A stretch of 64,000 nt of DNA from Ostrinia nubilalis (taxonomy: Eukaryota > Arthropoda > Insecta > Lepidoptera > Crambidae): contig NC_087100.1 of the NCBI RefSeq assembly GCF_963855985.1, positions 3,383,001 through 3,447,000 on the forward strand, in the 5' to 3' direction. The position numbers were made by a program, and so were the translations under genes. Position 1 is the stretch's first letter; every line of letters starts with the position of its first letter. This document shows, piece after piece, positions 10,146 to 21,417 of this stretch. The notes below the pieces were generated by a model that saw only the letters and a list, made by a program, of their open reading frames with translations, had not been told where the DNA came from and did no database searches.

Positions 10146-10386
10146 TTTGGAATGTAGCCCTAAAATAAAATTCCGTCACTACTTGACGGTTGTTTGCAAT
10201 TCACTCCACATCCTTGTAGGAGACGTTCGCTTTATAAATCATCATCTCAGATTGCGAGAAAATAAATTATGGTCTGAAGCTGTTGTGTTTCTGCACTGTC
10301 ATTGTGAAGGGTAAGGATTTATTTGAATCCGTTTTAAAGTGAAATTTCTGCTACTAAGTACACCCTATTACTGCTAAGTCTCTAGG

Positions 10387-10525
10387 TACAGTCAACGTCA
10401 AATAGTTCGTAACACCCAAAGTGGCCATTAAGTTGATAACACAACCTTATTCCAATTGCAACAAACTCGTTTTGCGAACTTTTTGGCTACTTTGGGTGTG
10501 AAGATCTATTTGACGCTGACAGTAC
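10387..10525. mobile_element. MITE family B, copy 1
   Basis: Terminal repeats of ~20 bp (ACAGTCAACGTCAAATAG / its complement near 10505-10524) enclose a partly palindromic centre with AACACCCAAAGTGGCC. A second copy lies at 39078-39219. Confidence 0.8.
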
Positions 10526-11015
10526 TTCTCACAGTACAGTCGCCATAAGCTCATAGCAGACTTATCAACTCGGAAAGGGATCAACACCGTGTATCGCCTT
10601 TCGCGAGCTGTCATCGCCTTTTGCGCGCTGTCAATTGCGAAGCGAGGCGGTTACGTCACAGTGTGGATAAGTGTGCGTTGCAGTATGGAGTCTCGTAAAA
10701 AGAATACTGACCGCCTCGAGTTAATACGGTTGCAATCCCTTACCAGGTTGATAAATGTGCTTCATCCTTTAAAGTATGGCGTTGGCACACGGTGCGTAGG
10801 CTTGATTTGACATTTACAAATAATTTTATTAGACCGCCTCGCCGCGGTAGCACCCGCTTCCGATTGTCAAAAATCGTATAAAAACGTTATTTCCACTGAT
10901 TGGCAGGAGCTTATTGAGCCGTCTTGCTCATTTTGGAGTCTGAATTAAGTATGTGAGTAAATATCAACTTATTTTAGGAAATTGTTGAGAATACTGGTAT
11001 TTTGATAAAGTATCG
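10526..11015. other. CpG-richer unassigned stretch
   Basis: 10570-10880 is less AT-rich than its surroundings (many CGC/GCG words), with a 42-codon ATG frame at 10685-10810 (MESRKKNTDRLELIRLQSL start). I see no domain or splice context and do not call a gene. Confidence 0.4.
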
Positions 11016-11212
11016 GGAAGTCGAACCTTAACTTCGAACTCCTCCTATGTTCTTCTGATTAATTTCGTTGCGGGTCCAATGACAGTTTAACTTTCCCCCG
11101 GGACAAACTTGACCTTCACTGGTGGTCAAGTTGTACATCCTAGCAATCCTAGCTACACAGGATTTGCAGCGGTGGGAACGAGAGGTGGGAATAGTCCCGT
11201 TTGGTATTTTGA
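11016..11212 (-). repeat. Interspersed repeat R, copy 1 (minus)
   Basis: Reverse complement of 13676-13866 over most of its length (shared GTTAAACTGTCATTGGACCC and CATAGGAGGAGTTCGAA). The region around 11115-11150 is more diverged. Class unknown. Confidence 0.75.
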
Positions 11213-12168
11213 TACTTAAAGTTAAAATATGGTGTCTGAAACGGAAGTCAAAATCGATCTTCAACAAGATGGTGGCACGTTATCGCGCTTGACAGTCTAC
11301 GAGTCGAAACACAAAGTGGAAGCGACCACTTTATGTCGAACCAATGAAGTAAGAAGACGTCCTAGAAACTGTCGTATTGCTATCTCTGTTAATTTTAAAG
11401 ACGGTTAAACACATTCAGTGTTCAGTGAAACAGTATTTTTTGTTGATTACGGTTCGTTTTTTGAATCATTTATATCCATAATCCACGCCTGACGATAGTG
11501 CTAGGTCTCCGTCTTTTAAATCTGTTATTTTGATAAGTCTCAAAATATTGGCACAAAATATTTAACGTTGCATGATTTTCCCTCAAAATTCAAACTTAAA
11601 TAATAAAATCCAAAGATCCTAACTTTAGATTGACCTTTAAGCCTGTGTCTAAAAGATTCAAAACTCTCTCCGAACTTCTTGTTTGCGACGTAAACTTCGT
11701 ATTTTTGTCGTACTTCAAACGAAGCCGTAAAAAGTGGGATAACTCAGCTATAAAATTTAAGATTTCTGTTTCCAGGTAAGTTGATCGCGACCTCCGATTG
11801 CAGCCATAAGGTTCAGATGTATTTTGCAGCACTGATTCAAACCGAATATAGTTTAAATCCTCGACGGATTTAGCATAGCAGTAGGGTAATGAATCATAAT
11901 ACCAAACTACTGCCTAAGCTTGAAAACCAGCCTGACCTTTTCCTTTTCAATCAACAACATCTCGACAAAAGAATCGCTGAATACAACAAAGGCTATATTT
12001 AGAATTGCACGAAACATTTACAATTGAACAAAACTAATCTTATTTAAAACGAGAAATTGATTCCTATTTATGCAATATCCTCCCTTTTCATAGTTATTAA
12101 ATTTTTAGCGTTTAGAGTCGCATCTCAACAGCGTATTACACTTGAAAATTTCGACGGGTTCATCCAGT
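11213..12168. other. No gene seen
   Basis: AT-rich sequence between repeat R and the tRNA-like gene. Only short chance frames; no recognised repeat. Confidence 0.55.
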
Positions 12169-12241
12169 GTCTAAGTAGCTCAGTTGGAAGAGCAGTCGCC
12201 CGGCAAGCGGAAGGTCGTGGGTTCAATTCCCGCCTTAGGCA
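12169..12241 (+). tRNA. tRNA-like gene, anticodon GGC (Ala) by register
   Basis: It folds as a cloverleaf. Acceptor 12169-12175 GTCTAAG pairs with 12234-12240 CTTAGGC (one T-G pair), with A as discriminator. The D arm is GCTC-AGTTGGAA-GAGC. The T arm is GTGGG-TTCAATT-CCCGC. The anticodon arm 12195-12211 is weaker: C-G, G-C and C-G pairs, one T-G, and a G/A mismatch at the top. The loop CCGGCAA gives anticodon GGC, with C at position 33 where U is nearly universal. A T-run terminator follows. Eukaryotes normally read Ala codons with AGC, so a diverged tRNA or the head of a SINE remains possible. Confidence 0.6.
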
Positions 12242-12247
12242 GTTCGA

Positions 12248-12253
12248 TTTTTT
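12248..12253 (+). terminator. Pol III T-run terminator
   Basis: Six T residues begin seven bases after the tRNA-like 3' end, the expected place for RNA polymerase III termination. Confidence 0.65.
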
Positions 12254-12689
12254 CAAGTTATTTATAATTTTCAAATCCTCCCTTTTGTAAAGGAAACTCA
12301 CTCGAAATTGACCCTGTGCATTGACCTGGAAAAGATGTCAGATTTTGACGTTTATCATTATTTTATCTGTAACGTAAAATAATATCGTCCAATATGAAAT
12401 AATACAATAGGCTTTTATTGCGCACAAAACGGGGGACGGAAGAAAGTCATCGCTTGACTTGGATGTTTTCCTTGTTTGTAAGAATGTTTGTTTAGTGAAA
12501 ACAATAATCAGGATCAACTATTACGTTTTTTCCACTGCTAAAATATTGTTTACATTATATTTGGCAAAACTAAAAACATAGATATCACAACAAAGTGAAA
12601 ACATCGGAAGAAATAGGTACAAATGTTTACTTTGTTTATTCCAATATTTACCCAAAAAATAGAGGAATCTACACAACCCGTATGTTGCA
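12254..12689. other. No gene seen
   Basis: AT-rich, without recognisable features. Confidence 0.55.
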
Positions 12690-13260
12690 GTTCACACGAT
12701 GTACTACATTTCTACAAACATCCGTAGCAAATACGGGTTCGTAGTACAGCCGAATTCGTAGCACGCTTGTATATCGTAGAAGCTACGACGTAGCATGACC
12801 TCCATATAACTTTCAACTTCACCAACTTCAAGGTCTACGAGATTTTCGTAGCAACACCGAGCATAGCCCTCTCCATAGCACGCTGTGCAACTTTGAGCTT
12901 CTGTATAAGGGCTATAGTGAGAGGCCACGTTTCCGAGCCATAAGTCGTCACAGGTAACACACATTGGTTGTAGACTTTCGTCTTCAGGCACTTAGGTATT
13001 TTGGACGAAAAGATGTTGCGTAGTTTCCCGAACGCGCTGAATAGGAAAGCGTTGAATGCAGGCCGCTACCAACCGTGCGATGTGGAAGTCATTGGGGGAG
13101 CCCGAAAACTAAGGACGGGAACTAGGTATTGCCGACAAACTGTAATGCATTTTGGCAAGTGTATCTTTATGTATTGATGTGTATCCTTTTGTGAACAATA
13201 AAAAAAGGCCTATGTTCAGCAGTGGACGTCCTATGGCTGAAATGAAGATGATGATGACCG
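12690..13260 (+). mobile_element. RTE-type LINE copy, 5' part inverted
   Basis: The 3' part (about 13045-13260, plus) carries the RTE C-terminal DNA (ATGCAGGCCGCTACCAACCG, then CAGCAGTGGACGTCC) and an (ATG)n-type tail. The left part (about 12690-13045) encodes the upstream reverse-transcriptase region on the minus strand (AFGKLRNIFSSKIPKCLKTK, then VYNQCVLPVTTYGSETW and QRAMERAMLGVA). This is the same 5'-inverted structure as at 1697-2197 in the opposite overall orientation. I see no target duplication, so a secondary rearrangement is not excluded. The frame is broken and the 3' part is interrupted at about 13098. Confidence 0.75.
13098..13203 (+). mobile_element. ~105-bp insertion inside the RTE copy
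   Basis: The RTE sequence runs GTCATTGGGGGAG | GCCTATG in other copies. Here about 105 bases ending in an A run (AATAAAAAAA) separate the two. The A-rich end suggests a small truncated LINE or SINE in plus orientation. Confidence 0.55.
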
Positions 13261-13261
13261 T

Positions 13262-13675
13262 CAATATAATCTAGGCGTTATTTAATGTCGAAAACGCCTG
13301 TTCGCGACTACTGCTACCGAATAACGATTCCGACCCTCCGGAGGTCATAAAACCTTAGTTACGAATGCCAAATGAGCAGTGATGATAAAATTCACAAAAA
13401 TGCCTCCAGTAATTGTCCGCCAACTTGGATTGTAGGTACGTAAGATTTTACGCGGGCGAGTAAAAGGATTTTTATTACACATAAAATTATTTTCGTACGG
13501 AGCGCCGCAGCTTCTGCGGGGCGTTATATGAACGGTGTAGGGTATAAACTTACGCGGATAATGCCAATATTCGCTTATTTCTTCAGTATTAGGTACAAAT
13601 ATTTGTTACTTTGTGGTAGGATAGATGACTAATGACTATCAGACCTCCCCAACCCAACTAGCCAGCGTGAGAACA
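13262..13675. other. No gene; one GC hairpin
   Basis: Unassigned sequence. At about 13503-13524 a short GC-rich stem (CCGCAG / CTGCGG) stands out from AT-rich surroundings. Confidence 0.5.
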
Positions 13676-13866
13676 CGGGACTATTCCCACCTCTCGTTCC
13701 CACCACTGCAACTCCTGTGTAGCCAGGATCTACAGCTTGACCGCCACAAAAACCCAACCAATGAAGGTCAAGTTTGTCCCGGGGGAAAGTTAAACTGTCA
13801 TTGGACCCGCAACGAAATTAATCAGAAGAACATAGGAGGAGTTCGAAATTAAGGTTCGACTTCCCT
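13676..13866 (+). repeat. Interspersed repeat R, copy 2 (plus)
   Basis: Plus-strand counterpart of 11016-11212. An open frame here (EGQVCPGGKLNCHWTRNEIN) is also present in copy 1, but this reflects nucleotide similarity; I know no protein like it. Confidence 0.75.
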
Positions 13867-14133
13867 CCATTGCAAAGCGGATGACAGGTGACAAACAAGG
13901 TAGCCAGCGTGAGGAGTATCAAGTGACGTGACAATGATGATTATTGTTCAATAACAATAGTTTATTCATATATTTGAAATTATCTCATTCTTACCCCCTT
14001 ACTAAAAAAAATTACACGGTTGTTGACCAGTGTTTTAAAGTGACGTTTAGTATGGAAATGACATTTTAAAACAGTGTTCAACAAGTGTGTAACTTAGTAT
14101 TCAATACACGTGTAGATAATAACTTTTAAAAAA

Positions 14134-14553
14134 AATAAAACCGACTTCAAATGCGTGAACACAAAAAAAAACTAAAAATTAAAAATATTGCGTATAAAAA
14201 AGTTCATCCCCAATTTTCCACCCTTGGGGGTGAAATATTTTCTTCAAATTCGCATGAAACCACCCTTTTGATAATACCTATTCAACAAAAAAATAATCAG
14301 TCAAATTGATTTATAATCGGCGGAGATATTGCGTATAAAAAAGTTCATCCCAAATTTTCCACCCTTGGGGGTTGTTTTTTCTATTATTAAATTTAAATGG
14401 GACCACCCTTGAGGTATTACCTATACGCCGAAAAAAGATTTGTTCAAATCGGTTCATAATTGGCGGAGTTATCGCGTAACAAACATAGAAAAAAAAAAAA
14501 AAAAAAAACATACGGGTCGAATTGAGAACCTCCTCCTTTTTTGAAGTCGGTTG
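14134..14553. mobile_element. Lepidopteran repeat with AACCGACTTCAA termini
   Basis: It begins AAAACCGACTTCAAA and ends TTTGAAGTCGGTT, an inverted terminal match. Two internal diverged units each contain TATTGCGTATAAAAAAGTTC followed by a CCACCCTTGGGGG block. I recognise it as widespread in moths, but its class is not settled for me. Confidence 0.7.
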
Positions 14554-14989
14554 AAAATGGTGTATGTCCCAAAAAACACTGTCTTATCATGAATTTCATC
14601 ACTTATGATTATGGAATATTAGTTAAGACGGATTTTTTTTTAATTTATCACAATTATTTTTTCTTTCTACTTGACTTTTTATTTTTTGTTTGTTTTATAT
14701 TAATATCTTTCAGTCCATAACTTAGACCACTACCATCTGTCGCGCGGCTATATTGAATTCTTTTGAAAAATGCTCGAATTAAGTGTATCAAATAAGCATA
14801 TCTCACCCTGGGCCACTCGATACCTATCATGTTTTAATAAAAGGTTTTATTCAGTCATACTTTTATAAATAGTGATTGTTTTGACATCGTTTTATTACAC
14901 TTCCAAATTATCATTTAAGAGCCAGCGTTTTTTTAAAATAATATTGCCAATTCTAGACAGTTCTTTATTTATTGTCAGTCGTTTATGTT

Positions 14990-15180
14990 TTAGGGCGCTT
15001 TCAATTTAGACGTTTTGTTTCGGACGTATATCGTGCGTTGGTCGTGCGTTTGCAAGACCGCACGGCGCTCACTGACTATTGGTAAGTAATTGTTAATTTT
15101 ATGCCGACAATTTACCGTGTGCGGTCCTGCAAACCCACGACAAACGTTCGACACGAAAGTCTAAATAGAAAGCGCCCTTA
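14990..15180. mobile_element. Short Harbinger-like MITE, TTA duplication
   Basis: The termini GGGCGCTTTCAATTTAGAC (14993 on) and its imperfect complement (to 15177) are flanked by TTA on both sides (14990-14992, 15178-15180). The arms continue into a CAAACGC-type block, making a 185-bp palindrome. Confidence 0.75.
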
Positions 15181-15463
15181 GCTCTGACTTCCCAAATTTC
15201 TTTAAAAATTTGATTTCATTTTGTCTTGTATCATAAATAAACATCTTAGTTTCATTAGATTAATACACTATTTCTACAACATCTCATCCTCAATAATTAT
15301 TTATTGTTTAAACTTTAAACCATTATGTGCCCAATTGCACGAAAATTAAGAGAGAGAGAAAACAGTATAATTTATCATATGAGTAGGAATTCATTAAGTT
15401 ATAATAGTGCTTAGAAATTAGTGCAAGTTGTTTTGTTGTTTAATTTCATTTGTCTGAGTATCT

Positions 15464-15464
<1 letters not shown>
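15181..15464. other. No gene seen
   Basis: AT-rich; an AGAGAGAGAA run near 15350 only. Confidence 0.5.
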
Positions 15465-15510
<46 letters not shown>

Positions 15511-15512
15511 AA
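15465..15512. repeat. (GAAA)n microsatellite
   Basis: About twelve pure AAAG/GAAA units at the 3' end of the LINE fragment, so probably expanded from its tail. Confidence 0.95.
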
Positions 15513-15785
15513 CATTTATTGCCATGGACATCACAAAAGACAAAAGAGGTGAAATAAAAAAAAGCAAATAAGACAGAGGTGACATAAAACATACAATGAA
15601 TGAGCAAGTTTAGTAAACTAAGCAGTGCCACCCTGTCGCACAGCGATGCCCATCGCAATGGGACCCCACTCAGCATATGCCGTGGCCCCCGGTGAGGGAA
15701 GCCACGACGCTGGTTTTCAGTGTGCTCCATGCCGAGTGAGAGTCACGGACACTAACCTATATTGCATAAAATATACATACATAAA
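15465..15785 (-). mobile_element. LINE 3' UTR, minus strand, (TTTC)n tail
   Basis: Matches a 3' untranslated region I recall from lepidopteran LINEs (TTTATTGCCATGGACATC, then CACAGCGATGCCCATCGCAA and CCATGCCGAGTGAGAGTCAC). The GAAA microsatellite at 15465-15512 is its 3' tail read on the other strand. No reverse-transcriptase sequence remains. Confidence 0.65.
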
Positions 15786-16282
15786 TAGCAATAATAGTGC
15801 GCGTATAAATTTTAAGTGTAAATACAGACGTAGTAGAAAATAATAATATACGATACAGACGAAGTAGAAAAGATGTGATAAGATATTTATAAATAAAAAG
15901 ATATCTCATGTAGTTTATTAAGTATAATCTCACCTCGACCCTCAACTTTATTGTGAGACCTCTGACAGCGCCCTTGGGATTGTTGCCACAAAGCAGACAG
16001 CGAGTTTGCGAGTTTATTATGGCTGGCTCTAATCCTTATAAGATCTAGCATATTATAAAGTTTGACGAATCACTCTCCTTGTCGTGTGGAAGTCATATCT
16101 CGTGTAGATAGGGTTGTCGATATTAACCTAAAGTAAAATAACGCAAAACCTTGATTGGTTAATAACATTTGACTTAATTTTTACCCGACTGCGCGACGTA
16201 AAATAGTGGTATTGTGTTTATTAGTATAGAGATTGGAACTGGGTGTCATACAAAGGCTACCTTTTGCATCATTAATAGCAAA
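15786..16282. other. No gene seen
   Basis: Unassigned sequence between two LINE fragments. Confidence 0.5.
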
Positions 16283-16503
16283 TGAACATTTTTCAGCCAA
16301 ATGACGTCCACAGCTGGACAAAGGCCTCCCCCAAGGTTTTCCACAATGAACGTTCCTGCGGTGTCCGCATCCAGACTCTTCCCGCGACCTTTACCAGATC
16401 GTCGATCCACCTAGTGGGAGGCCTGCCCACGCTACGTCCTCCAGCCCGTGGTCGCAACTCGAGAACTTTTCTGCCCCAACGGCCATCGTCTCTACGAGCT
16501 ACG
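16283..16503 (-). mobile_element. RTE-type LINE C-terminal fragment
   Basis: The minus frame reads ARRDDGRWGRKVLELRPRAG, then GRPPTRWIDDLVKVAG and LGEAFVQLWTSFG. 5'-truncated; the 3' tail is not an obvious microsatellite here. Its 5' end abuts the next repeat. Confidence 0.9.
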
Positions 16504-16510
16504 AACTTAT

Positions 16511-17580
16511 AAAAAAACCGGCCAAGTGCGAGTCGGGCTCGCACACCGAGGGTTCCGCCGTACAAACGTAGCGGTTTACAATTTATGACGTATTAAATCA
16601 AATTACTTACTTGATTCCATTGCGAGTAGTGGCGAATTTCAAAATATGCGGTATGATTATTTTTTATTTATTTATTTTTCCTATATTTGCATTACAGGTA
16701 GCTCAGCGTTTTGAATTTTTGCGTTGATTTAGAATTTCTCACAGTTTAGAGGAAATTAGATTTAAGAAGTGTTTGATATGAATTTCAAATTTAATATCTC
16801 TACGCGTTCATGTGAAAAAGGGTAGGTAGTAAGTTTATAATTATTAAAAAAATATTTTATGTCATGTAAGCAAAAATAATATTTTAAATTTTATATAACT
16901 TCAAATTTATCATTTTCGCAATTTTTCCTTTATCTGTACTATATAACGTTGCTTCGTGCCGAATTTCAAGATTCTGAGTTCACAGGAAGTACCTTGTAGG
17001 TTTTGATTCCCTAGCGTGTGACGGAAATTCGTCTAAGGTGTCGGTATAAACTGCTGTATCTTTTGATCGCGTTAACTTAGAAGTTTGATTTTTTTACTTC
17101 TTAAAGGGACAATAGATCTAGGTATTTGGTATAAATTTCAATTTGATACCTTTATTCGTTCGTGAGAAATAAGGTAGTAAGTTTCATTTTATTAAAATAT
17201 TTTTATTATACTATATAACTAAAAAAATGTAATTTTCGCAATTTTTCCTATATTTGCATTATATGACAATGCTTTATGCCAAATTTCAAGATTCTGAGTT
17301 TACGGGAAGTATCCTGTAGGTTTTGATTCCTTTGCGAGTGTCGAAAATTTGTTGAAAATATCGACATAATAGGCTGTATCTTTTGATTGGCTTGGCTTAG
17401 AAGTTTGATATTTTCACAGCTTAAAGGGACAATAGACCTGAGTATTTCATGTGAATTTCAGCTTGATACGTTCACGCGTTTTTGAGATAAAGGGTCTTGA
17501 CAGACGGACGGACAGACGGACAACAAAGTGATCCTATAAGGGTTCCGTTTTTTCCTTTTGAGGTACGGAACCCTAAAAAC
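16511..17580 (+). mobile_element. Lepidopteran 1-kb repeat starting AAAAAACCGGCCAAGTGCG
   Basis: The start (ACCGGCCAAGTGCGAGTCGG) and end (AAGTGATCCTATAAGGG, then GGTACGGAACCCTAAAAAC) are landmarks of a repeat common in moths. Inside are about two and a half diverged tandem units of ~330 bp, each with TTCAAGATTCTGAGTT and TAAAGGGACAATAGA. No long frame. Superfamily uncertain. Confidence 0.75.
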
Positions 17581-17885
17581 ACTAAAATTAAATTGCTATC
17601 AGCCCTACAGCCAACCTGGGTTTATTCTATTAAGTTGCGAGAGACGTACCCGGCCTAGCCTCGTAAGCCCGGATGTGCCTCAGAAGGAACTGAAACTTTG
17701 TAGTCAGTAACGCCGAGACATTTTCGGAGGTGATTTCGAAGTATCGCCGGATGTGCCTTCAGAGGAACTAGCTGGTAGGGTAAAAAGATTATGAGACATG
17801 TAGAGGCTCCTTAAGAGCATATGACGATTTGTAAGAACTATTTATTAGTCTAAACAAATAAAGAAATTTTGACTTTGACTAACTA
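17581..17885 (+). mobile_element. LINE 3' end with (TTTGAC)n-type tail
   Basis: Ends AATAAAGAAATTTTGACTTTGAC, read here in two parts: AATAAAGAAATT and TTGACTTTGAC. ACTAAAA occurs at both borders, a possible short target duplication. Upstream blocks CGCCGGATGTGCCTTCAGAG and AAGCCCGGATGTGCC resemble an untranslated region. Clade not identifiable. Confidence 0.5.
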
Positions 17886-19674
17886 AAACTTTAGCAATAA
17901 ATTTAAGTTCAAAAATTCGCGCCTATCGAAAAAAAAGAGTGATAGTCTATGGCTTAAAGTATTCAAAATCAGGTATCCGAACTTATTAATATAAAAAAAA
18001 ACAAAATGTCACTGTCAAATTATCATTTTTCTTTGGCAAGGTGGTTCGTCCGAGAAGACATGATGTGCGATTAATTTTTTTTCTTCATATAAACGTAGTT
18101 TAATTGCAAAACTGACCAGTATAATTTAAGTTAAAATACTGCTAAACAAGCAAAAAAATTATTTTTGTAGTTTTGTAAGATTTTTTTTTGTTTGAAAATA
18201 AAAGTTCTTTGCAAGGAACATTCGGTCTTGATGGTGAAAGTTTTATTTTTGTATATTTTTTCTATTGAGATGGGATTGAGTATTGGACTTTTAAAATTAT
18301 GATATGATTGAGAAAATTTACCATGAGAACGTTCTGATTTTTAGTTTAGTGAATATTATAATTAACATGAATATTTATTTTACTTCTTGTACATTTTAAC
18401 CTATCATTAGTGTATGTTATAAAACCGATAGTACTTATAAAAGTACTAATTATGAAACATTAAATAAAATTAAAACCGTTGTTCCTTTTCAGTTACATTT
18501 ATTAATATCGTTATTGTATCTTTATGTAGTATTAATTTATTAAGAAGGTTTCATTTATGTTTTACTTTAAAGTATAAAATACAATTTATTTACTTTTCCT
18601 TTTTAAAGTCTGTAATACCGAATGTTCTTTTAAGAGAAAACATTTTTTTATTATTTTTCACCTAAAATAAGCTCTATGCACTATTATATAGGGCCCCTGA
18701 AAATATGAATGTAAAAGAAAATCTCTAACATAGAAATTTTTTTACTCGAAGTGCTCGGCGTTTACTACTTCAAATTATTCGTTCTTCTGAAAGCACATTT
18801 GGCGATACTTAGAAGTCGACACAATTTACTCTTCGGTCTTACGAGGCTAGATTAAGTAAGTTAAATCCTTTGACAGAACATCGTATGGTTATTAATAAGA
18901 GAATATAATAACTAACTTCCTAAGCTACTAACATATTGTTAGCGGTGTTAAAGCTTTTTTTTTATTAAATGAGTACCTATTTAAATTAGTTAAAATATAA
19001 CTTCCTACTCCTAAAGTAAAATGATCAGGGGGTGAAGTGTCCCGTAGAGGAAATTTATACTCATTTGACGAGTAAAACAATTGATCAGCAAAAAATGCAT
19101 AAATAGAAACATGCTGATCATTAAATTTTGACGAAACAGTGTTTCTTTTTGGAGTGTTTATTTTCCTTTCATTATAATATTTTCTGACTCAGTAAAAACA
19201 ACTTGTAGAGGAGATTGCGTGCCTCATATCCACATTTCTATACCAATTTTAATTCTTAATTTGTTTGACGACAAACGATTCGCATTTCATTGTTTATTTT
19301 GTCAACATAACATCGTACAGAACAAATATTAATTAGGAATGTAAACACGATTATTATAGAGTCAAAAGCAGTCTTTATTCCGTTAAAATAAAGTTAAAAA
19401 TATGCACCACATTCGAGTTGATCTTTCCCACTGAGGTTTCCGTGCTCTACATTTCTTTTCTTCGATATCTCACTCAAATATTTGGACAAACTTCACAGTA
19501 ATTTGCATTATTCCGTTAGTTTAAAAAATGTATTTCACAGTAGGTACTGGTGCCGCAACGACAGTGTAGTAGGTATATGGAATTTTAATTGACAATCAGT
19601 TCTATATCCATCCCTATATCCCTCTTTCACAGTTATTATGAACTCACAAATATTTTATTGCCTTTCATTGCATT
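17886..19674. other. No gene seen
   Basis: Long AT-rich stretch with only short chance frames and homopolymer runs. I recognise no repeat. Confidence 0.6.
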
Positions 19675-19778
19675 GTACAGAAGACGGCACATCAAACTAA
19701 ACACTGTACCTCATAAGCACTTGTAATAGGGTTAATTTTCCAACAAAAATGTGAAGTCTAATTTACTGTCGTCTGTAC
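19675..19778. mobile_element. MITE family C, copy 1
   Basis: GTACAGAAGACGGCACATCAA at the left pairs with ACTGTCGTCTGTAC at the right; ~104 bp. Related copies at 24165, 48651 and 58884. Confidence 0.65.
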
Positions 19779-20034
19779 TTTTGTATTTCTGACAAAGGAT
19801 ATATTTTTATTCTTAGGAGGTTTCTCAAATACAAAATGAGCAGAGTCCCTAGAACTACATTTATATAAACGTTTAACTATCGTGGGCAGGTTATTCTGAA
19901 TTTAGTCCGCCACTTATATTCGAGTGGACAGCGACTTTATTGCGAGAGCAATAAACGAGTTTGCAGCTGGAGAGAACTATATTACTCCAAGATGTAAGAA
20001 GCACCCAAGAGATCGCTTTGTGAGCTGAAAGCAG

Positions 20035-20429
20035 CTCTAAATTTAGACTTGACTTACTTAACTTATGGTCCTATGTCCCCTAGATAGGGCAGAGGGCGTC
20101 CACAACAGTCCTCCATCTCGTTCGGTCTTGAGCTTCTCGCTTGATCTCGCTCCAGGTCTTGCCGATCTTCTTCGCCTCGTCCGCTACAGTGCGCCGCCAA
20201 GTTTGCCTGGGGCAACAACGTTTGCGTTTTCCTTGGGGATTCCAATCGGGATGTGATCGGGGTCCCTTCGGAGAGTGTGGCCAATCCAGTTCCACTTGCG
20301 GCGCTTGATCTGCTGGTCGATCAGAATTTCGTGGCAGCGTTCCAATAGCTCGACGTTGGAGATTTTCTCGGGCCAGTATATGGCGAGAATTCGGCGAAGG
20401 CAGCGGTTGATGAAGACTCTAAATTTAGA
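20035..20429 (-). mobile_element. LINE C-terminal fragment with 13-bp target duplication
   Basis: The minus strand encodes the C-terminus of an RTE/CR1-like reverse transcriptase, shifting frame once: a WNPQGKRKR-type segment, then WRRTVADEAKKIGKTWSEIK and RTRWRTVVDALCPI. The insert 20048-20416 is flanked by the exact direct repeat CTCTAAATTTAGA (20035-20047, 20417-20429). The left side shows a TAAG-like tail on the minus strand. A family different from the abundant RTE type elsewhere in the window. Confidence 0.9.
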
Positions 20430-21195
20430 GTCCTTAGCTATTTGATGGGTAGTTCTAGAATTTATTATGCAATGTTATCATCATCACTATTTTAGAAATG
20501 ATAATATTATTATTTAAATTTCTTAGCGAATAGAGTTGCTTCTCAAACTAAATATTAAATAAACAACTTGCTTAACCAAATAACAATGTAAGCTATGCAC
20601 TAGATACTAACCTATTTAAATATTTGCCAGTGAGACCCAAACTAAACAGTATTTAGATTCGTTCTTTCCAAATTAAGATTCGTTCTTTCGTATATTTCCA
20701 AAGTTGGTGGTTTCAAGAAAAGCTTTAAAGTAAAATACTAATGCTAGAAAAGTTCTTTTAATCAAAATTAAAGAGTCTAGGAGCCCTGAAAAGTTGTTCC
20801 GCTGGATTACTAGCAGTTTTCATCGAAAAGTTTTCGCTCTTAAGAAAAACTATCTCTCAGGAAAGGATAAGAACGACCACGAATGACTTTGTTGGTTCAG
20901 TTAAGAAAATATGGGTCGTATAACTCAGTTGTAAGTACACTGTACTCAGCTGTACGGATCATTATGAAATACCTTGAAAATGTGGGTTACTTTTATACGA
21001 AACGCACTGTAACATTACTGAAATTTAGATTAAGGTGATTTAGATAATGATGATGGGGAAAACTTTTGAAATCGGTTATTATGAAGCTAAGACTATTTTG
21101 TGATTACCACTTTTGACATTAAAGTACCAAGGTTAGTGCTAACTTTGGTACTTAAAATGATCGTAAAGATAGAATAAAAAATAGAATTATGTATA
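20430..21195. other. No gene seen
   Basis: AT-rich, unassigned. Confidence 0.55.
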
Positions 21196-21376
21196 ATAGC
21201 TTTCCGCCCGCGGCTTCGCCCGCGTGGAATTTTGTCTGTCACAGAAAAACTTTATCGCGCGCGTCCCTGTTTCAAAAACCGGGATAAAAACTATCCTATG
21301 TTCTTTCCCGGGACTCAAACTATCTCTATGCCAAATTTCATCAAAATCGGTTGCGAGGTTTAAGCGGGAAAGCGTA

Positions 21377-21417
<41 letters not shown>

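Noticed and set aside
12057..12290. 77-codon plus frame with SSSVGRAVARQAEGRGF
   Set aside because: This is the familiar false peptide obtained by translating a tRNA gene.
15446..15730. 94-codon minus frame rich in FLS repeats
   Set aside because: It is translation of the (GAAA)n microsatellite and a LINE 3' UTR.
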